NCBI RefSeq assembly: GCF_009870125.1
Contig: NC_046680.1
Coordinates: 4,340,001 to 4,404,000 of the forward strand
From: Drosophila pseudoobscura
Taxonomy: Eukaryota; Arthropoda; Insecta; Diptera; Drosophilidae
Reading direction: 5' to 3'
DNA length: 64,000 nucleotides
Below are positions 58,825 through 64,000 of the stretch, piece after piece. Both the position numbers and the translations under genes were made by a program. How positions within the stretch are numbered: the first letter of the stretch is position 1; each line of letters starts with the position of its first letter. The notes below the pieces were generated by a model. It worked only from the letters and a program-made list of their open reading frames with translations. It was not told the origin of the DNA and searched no databases.

Positions 58825-59671
58825 AGGGCTCGCGCACACTGTTGCTGAAAGCGGAGCTGAAAGCGGAGCTGAAATCAAAGCTGAAAGCCCAGCTGATGTC
58901 AGAGCTTTTCTCAGGCAGAATCAGCTTGCAGGTGCGTACATTGACAGCTGATCTGATTGCTGAAAGCTGAAAGCCATTGCCTCCCTTTGTCTATCTCCTT
59001 AAGTGGCATCAATAGATATCATTATAATTATTATTATTATATTGTTAATGAATTATTACTTCACAGTACGTACAGTAGCCCGACGGAAGTTTTCTTCTTT
59101 TTTTTTATTCCGTGTATTTCAACCACATTTCCGCTATGTATTGTATTCTTATTACTTTTATTTTACGAATTTTTATTAAATTTCTCAATTATTCATTATA
59201 TTGTATAATAATAAACATTGTGATGTCTTTCGAGCGTTTACTGTACTTGGGGACATAGTATATTATATTTATTATTGACATATGAAAATGGTAAATAATA
59301 AAACTTTTTTGCCCAATTTATCGCCTTCCAGAAATTATAGAAATAAAACTATTATTCAAATATTTTTAATAGTGCCGCTTATTCCCCAGCGCTGGGTTAA
59401 CCGTAATTTCGCTTGACAATGTTTTGCAGCCCATTTTCGATCACTTATGAACCAATACACTTGAAGAAAATCAGCAATCAGCTTGCTGAAAAAACAAACA
59501 TGCTTGATCGATCAAACTAAGCTGAGCTGATTTCAGCGAGCTTTTTCAGCTCAGCTCAGTCTGCAATGTGCGCACTTGCGCCGGTGCCGTGTGTTTGTTT
59601 TTTCAGAGCTTATAAATCAGCTATCAGCTCCGCTATCAGCTCCCCTTTCAGCTATAGTGTGCGCGAGCCCT
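58825..59671. mobile_element. Non-autonomous DNA element with inverted repeats
   Basis: Ends are perfect 17-base inverted repeats, AAGGGCTCGCGCACACT on the left and its reverse complement on the right, flanked by TA on both sides. Subterminal regions at both ends are packed with AGCTGA/AGCTGAAA motifs, many in inverted order, and the centre (about 59.0-59.4 kb) is AT-rich. No transposase frame is seen. Superfamily is uncertain: TA duplication suggests Tc1/mariner, while the dense subterminal motifs recall hAT or P-type binding arrays. Confidence 0.65.
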
Positions 59672-60094
59672 TACAGTACCAAAACTTTGCGTATGGAGAC
59701 TCTGTGGGTTCCGATACAAATTCCGGTGCGTGCTTATACAATTTTTTGTATAGGTTACATAAATCATACGATTGCGTACATATCTACCTAAGTACCCACT
59801 ATGAAATTGTTGTAAGTATATTACCGTTATCTTGAGAAATAGCTGAGACAAAAAAAATGCACATCCAACTTATTAATGATTGGAAAACAGTATGGAATAC
59901 AACATTAACTTCTGTATATCTCTGAGGAAATCTGTATTGCTGGGTTTTCCGTAAGATGTTAAAGGTTCACCCATGTTTTAGTTGTCACTATCATACATTT
60001 AACTCACATCATATGTGCTACGAGTAGTTTTAGATACACAACAACTTATCGCTAACACTAAAAACATACTCCACAACAACATTAACACATTAAC
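59672..60094. other. Upstream region of the CFAP184-like gene
   Basis: About 420 bases of AT-rich sequence, with the ATG at 60095 preceded by an A/C-rich leader (ACAACATTAACACATTAAC). Testis-type fly promoters are often short and TATA-less, which fits; no clear core element is visible. Confidence 0.35.
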
Positions 60095-62321
60095 ATGGAT
60101 ACAGAAGCCGACCCCACTGCAGACAACACTGAGCCCATCGATATCACAGAGATCGCAGACGACCAGTCCCAAAATGTCCCAGATGTTCAAAATGGCTCTG
60201 AGGATCCAAATCAGGCGCCAGAGTCGGAAGCACTGGGCCAAGAAGAGCCCGAGAAAACAGAGAAGGTGAAATCCATTCTCCCTCCGGAAATACCAGAAAA
60301 TAAAGATGCTGTCGATGGGTTACAGGAGCAGGGCAATTCGGCAGAACTAGCCACATTAAAGGACGATGAAAGTGTTAAGGAACCGGAAGATGTGAAGGAG
60401 CCAATGTATGTTTCGGGCGAGGATTTAAAAAAGAAAAAAAAAGCAGACCGAAAACTTCGGATAAAAGAAATGGAACAAAAGCGTTTCATAATTAGTGACG
60501 ACACCTCAAGGCGATCGTTTGATGCAGGGGACCTAGAAGAGGAACGAATCGCCGATGAAGAAGATGATCACGCGGAGTTCCGCGAGATGCGGAAACGAGA
60601 GGAGAAATTGCAGGCTCGTCACACACATCTGCTGGAGGAGGATTACGAGGATGCGGTGCTCAGAGATATGGAGGACGATGATTACTCCGACATTGACGTG
60701 GAAATGTCGTCCATAAGCATTCAGAGGAGAATTGATAAGGGCACAGATACCGTTCGACTGAAGGAGGACTTTCTCAACGACTTTGATTTGCCCAGTTTGT
60801 CGGACTACTCCGAGGAATCCTTGGTGCATGTTAAATCTCTCATCAAACAGGAGTCCATCATCCAGGCGGCAGTATCCGATGTTGGCATTTTTGTTGATCC
60901 ACTAACCGGCGAGGTTCTGAGCAGCACAACCTCCACCTCGTCGGAAGGGACCCAAAGGGTAGAAGAAGAGGAGGCTATAGAAGCGGAAGAAGAACCAGTG
61001 GAATGCCCCGAGATGTCGGACGATGACCTGCCAGTCCCAAAACTTCAGGGTGACCAGTCTCTACACGATTTCGACCAGTTCCGGCAATCCTATCTTACCC
61101 AGAGTCTGGGAGAGAAAGAACGAGATAGCGATGCCGAGGCACGTACGCACCGAACCGAGCTAATGATTATTACCCAAGACTTTCTTAAAGATCTCATCAA
61201 CGCGCTGGTCAACAAATCGGAGACCATTAATCTGGACAATCTACTCAGAACCCGATGCGACAAGAGCAAGCTAATGGAAGAGCTCATTACCGTCACGAAA
61301 AACTTCTACTTTGAGAAACTAGACAACATCTTCCTGCAGGGTCGCCTCGTCGAGTACTACAAGCGAAGCAAGAACATGCGAGTATTCTCCCAGCTAGACC
61401 CGGAAGACGCAAGATCCTACGGGACGCGGTACACTGCGTCCCTGGACCAGGTCGATTTTATGAGGAATCGATTCATTACGGCCAAGCGCAAGAACAGCAG
61501 TCTTATGAACAAAGTGCTCCTGGAACTGCACTACACTCAAACCAACGCCTCGCGCTCTGAAGCGCATTTGAATCAGACGGTACGACATTATCTCTCCCTC
61601 CAGGATATGGAGTATCTCAAGCGGCTGACGGATCGTGAGCTGAGGCTAATGAATGTCAAGCGAAACGAGATTAGCGACACTCGTCTCGTCCTCATTACCA
61701 TGAAGCACACTTTGGGTCGTTTAACCGAAGTAAGTTCTTGCGACCAGATGTGGGCCCAGGATCACCTTTTGCTTTCTTCTTTCCCCAGAAAATCAATCAG
61801 TTGGAACGTGTTGGCGATGATCTGTACATAAACGACTTCATATCCATTCAGAATCAGGTTGTTACTTTGGATAAGAAGATCGAGGGTATACCATAGATTT
61901 TTAGCTCCAACTCATGCCATTTCTAATCTATCTAATACTATCTCCAGAACGAAATATTGAACTGAAGAAGCTCCGTTGCAAGTACCATGTGGACCTGCAT
62001 GTGATTCAGCACAACCGAGAGAAGGCGCTAGCTCTTGCCCATAAGCTTCAGCTCTGTAAGGCCTCCCTTGAAAAGCTTTTGGACACGCAGCACGCGAAGA
62101 GAGAGGATCTTTATCGTGCGAAGATGGACCGCACAAGGCTCCGCAAACAGCAGAAGGAAATGTCGTACCAGGGCGGCATCCTGTCGATGCCCTCCCTGAT
62201 GTACGAATACGATAACACAGTGAAGGGACTGCTGGTGAAGCGAACCAGCGTCTTCAAGCTAAGGGAGACCCTGAAGAACCTCAATCGTCGCATACAAGAG
62301 TATGAATCGATCTCCATCTAG
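60095..62321 (+). CDS. Coiled-coil axonemal protein, CFAP184/CCDC96-like
   Basis: Three exons, 60095-61729, 61789-61885 and 61948-62321, joined in phases 0 and 1, encode 701 residues. Residues 1-330 are strongly acidic and disordered (Asp/Glu-rich runs around KKKKKADRKLRIKEMEQKRF). Residues from about 360 to the end form a long coiled-coil region that matches the CCDC96/DUF4201 pattern: NLDNLLRTRCDKSKLMEEL, FEKLDNIFLQGRLVEYY, KKIEERNIELKKLRCKYHVD, IQHNREKALALAHKL and a terminal LKNLNRRIQEYE. Known members bind CFAP263/CCDC113 on motile axonemes, so in a fly the expected site is the sperm flagellum or chordotonal cilium. The ATG is the first in frame and opens the acidic part. Length and the family-typical C-terminus suggest an intact gene. 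Other coiled-coil ciliary proteins are the main alternative. Confidence 0.8.
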
Positions 62322-62347
62322 GAATATTCGACTAAATTGTGCTGCAC

Positions 62348-62353
62348 AATAAA
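62348..62353 (+). terminator. Poly(A) signal of the CFAP184-like gene
   Basis: AATAAA lies 27 bases after the TAG stop at 62319-62321. Confidence 0.75.
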
Positions 62354-62715
62354 GATAGAAACTCCTTGCTACTGATATTCATAAGGATCATTCTTTTGGC
62401 CTTATGTTGCAGCCTGTTTTACCCTTTTCAGATCTCCAATTTACCAAGTGACACGCTATACTTGACTAGATACGAGTATTATCAAAACCTATGAAGGATA
62501 CAACCCCCATAAGTTTAGTGGCTTGTCACCCATAGGCCGTTTTCCCAATCCACATTCCACAAACAACATTATACAATTATAAAACATGCGAAAAACCAAA
62601 AAAATAAAGTCAAATTGCCGAGAAACTCCACCGATGCTACCTCCGTCGCAATTCGGCCGAGCACATCAACCGCGACCAGCGGATATGTGGTGTCTCGCCA
62701 ATTATTTGCTTTGAA

Positions 62716-62940
62716 TTAAATGTATGCTTGTTCCTGCGCAGTGTCCATTATTCCGTACTCCTCCGACAAATGTTTGCGCAGGTGAACGTAATCCCACAGA
62801 ACAGCGCACTCCCTGGCGGGGCATCCGTCGGAGATTGGGCCCATTACTCGGCGGGCATATCCCAGCTGACGAATGGCGTTGAGAACTGAGGACACACATT
62901 CGTCAATACTGTCTTGTCCGAGATCACCGACCTGCGAGAC
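62716..62940 (-). CDS. Terminal exon of an unidentified minus-strand gene (partial)
   Basis: A minus-strand exon starts after the acceptor TACTTTACAG at about 62941 and runs in phase 0 to TAA at 62716, encoding 74 residues. It begins VSQVGDLGQDSIDECV, continues RQLGYARRVMGPISDGCP and ends in a charged helical tail (LRKHLSEEYGIMDTAQEQ). Balanced composition and conserved-looking Cys and Trp residues make it more gene-like than the chance frames around it. I see no convincing upstream exon between here and the window end. Either the gene starts outside the window, behind the repeat at 63741, or this is a relic. The family is not recognised. Confidence 0.4.
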   Translation of the reverse strand, partial: VSQVGDLGQDSIDECVSSVLNAIRQLGYARRVMGPISDGCPARECAVLWDYVHLRKHLSEEYGIMDTAQEQAYI

Positions 62941-63087
62941 CTGTAAAGTAATATATAAAATACATATAGCAATTCTGGCTAACCAGAGGATCATATTCCT
63001 GTTTTTTATTGGGGCCCTGAACACGGTCAGATTATTTCCATCACGTCATGTTTTTTTCTAACCCCAAATACCACAATGGTCGAAACA

Positions 63088-63740
63088 TGGTGGAAACTTA
63101 TTTGAAAAATTCATCGGATTCGCTTGAAACTCGTTGGTCGTTATTTTTGGGGCCGCTGATTACGAAGCCAAGCCACCAGTCTCACAACAAGCCGACTGCT
63201 CCGCCCAGCACCGCGCTGAAGTCCCAACAACTACAGATTTTCGAAGTTCCGAAGCACTGCCGAAGGGCAGCTGGATATCCTCAAGCGTGACTTAAAGCGG
63301 CGAGCGCTGAAGCTGCAGGAGCAAGAAGATCAAGACCAGGATCAGGATCAGCAGTACGATAAGCAGAACGTTCTGGAGCTGTTCGCCCAGAGAAGTGGTG
63401 CGCAGGTCAGGTCCATACGCTTGTATGGAAAACAGAAAAACTGCAGCAGTCCATCATCGATATTGCGCCCCAGGCAAAGAGGCAGGCGCAGCAGCAAGTG
63501 CTAGTGCAACACCAGCTGGTACCTACGAACCCTTAACATCATTTGAGCAGCATATTCAATGAGACTGCAAACTAGAAGGATTCCTCCACTTTGGCTGTGG
63601 CCGCGAATGACAGCAACAACAGCAGCCCAACAGCAGCCCAACATTGGCACCAACAGCATCGTCAATAACCAGGCAACGGCCGTGCACGACAGCAACTCGC
63701 CAAATCAAATGCCCAGGACAGGAAAAGAGGACAACTTTTT
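63088..63740 (+). pseudogene. Decayed coding fragment, frameshifted and cut by a repeat
   Basis: The frame beginning at ATG 63087 gives a plausible N-terminal part (MVETYLKNSSDSLETRW, KPTAPPSTALKSQQLQIF), ends at 63290, and is overlapped by a second frame from 63259 to TAG 63502-63504 (AEGQLDILKRDLKRRALKLQ, then a DQ repeat and NVLELFAQRSGAQ). The switch between frames suggests a small indel. Gln/Asn-rich sequence follows to about 63738, where a dispersed repeat begins. The parent gene is not recognised. A chance arrangement cannot be ruled out. Confidence 0.3.
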
Positions 63741-64000
63741 TATACCCGATACTCAAAATGAGTATTGGGGTATATAGATTTGTGGTAAAAGTGGATGTGT
63801 GTAACGTCCAAAAGGAATCGTTTCCGACCCCATGAAGTATATATATTCTTGATCAGCATCAATAGCCGAGTCGATTGAGCCCTGTCTGTCCGTCTGTCTG
63901 TCCGTCCGTCCGTCCGTTCGTCCGTCCGTCTGTCCGTCCTATAAAAGACTATAAAAGCTAGAGCAACGATGTTTTGGATCCAGACTTCTGTGATATGTCA
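63741..64000 (+). mobile_element. Dispersed repeat family, copy 5, cut by the window end
   Basis: Starts TATACCCGATACTCAAAATG exactly like the 30429 copy and follows it closely through GATCAGCATCAATAGCCGAG, an expanded GTCCGTCCGT tract and AGAGCAACGATGTTTTGGAT to the last base. It is among the least diverged copies here, so the insertion is probably recent. Confidence 0.8.

Overview
The window is insect nuclear DNA, almost certainly from a Drosophila species. The evidence is many short GT-AG introns, AATAAA polyadenylation signals, fly-type families (CLIP-like plus CUB secreted proteins, a hector-like class B GPCR, an ALP/Enigma-type PDZ protein) and a noisy background of microsatellites and dispersed transposon debris. 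The dispersed-repeat load suggests the obscura group, but that is inference. There are no bacterial features, and I recognised no rRNA, tRNA or CRISPR.

Layout. 1-5.07 kb: non-coding, microsatellites. 5.17-9.14 kb: two head-to-head paralogous genes for secreted CUB-domain proteins (minus 5168-6567, plus 7925-9103), each with a TATA-like promoter and a poly(A) signal. 9.2-32.4 kb: no convincing coding sequence; probably a large 5' intron of the next gene, with a candidate leader exon ending at 11136. 32.4-45.2 kb: a ten-exon class B GPCR (hector-like) whose introns hold a 5'-truncated LINE and copies of a dispersed repeat. Its stop codon is TGA followed by CTA, and the same frame stays open for 143 more codons, so it is a strong stop-codon readthrough candidate. 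47.8-52.2 kb: a minus-strand PDZ gene with two alternative 3' ends. 54.5-55.3 kb: a minus-strand acidic secreted protein with two tandem Ser/Glu/Lys-rich peptides between multibasic sites. 57.0-58.6 kb: a dead Tc1-like transposon with complete inverted repeats. 58.8-59.7 kb: a non-autonomous inverted-repeat element. 60.1-62.4 kb: a three-exon coiled-coil axonemal protein (CFAP184/CCDC96 type). 62.7-63.7 kb: the last exon of an unidentified minus-strand gene and a decayed coding fragment. From 63741 another copy of the dispersed repeat runs off the window.

The genes do not form one pathway. The CUB pair is a local duplication; the other genes look independent. I rebuilt exon structures by hand from splice consensus and reading phase. 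All exon joins of the main genes keep frame, which is the main internal support for them.
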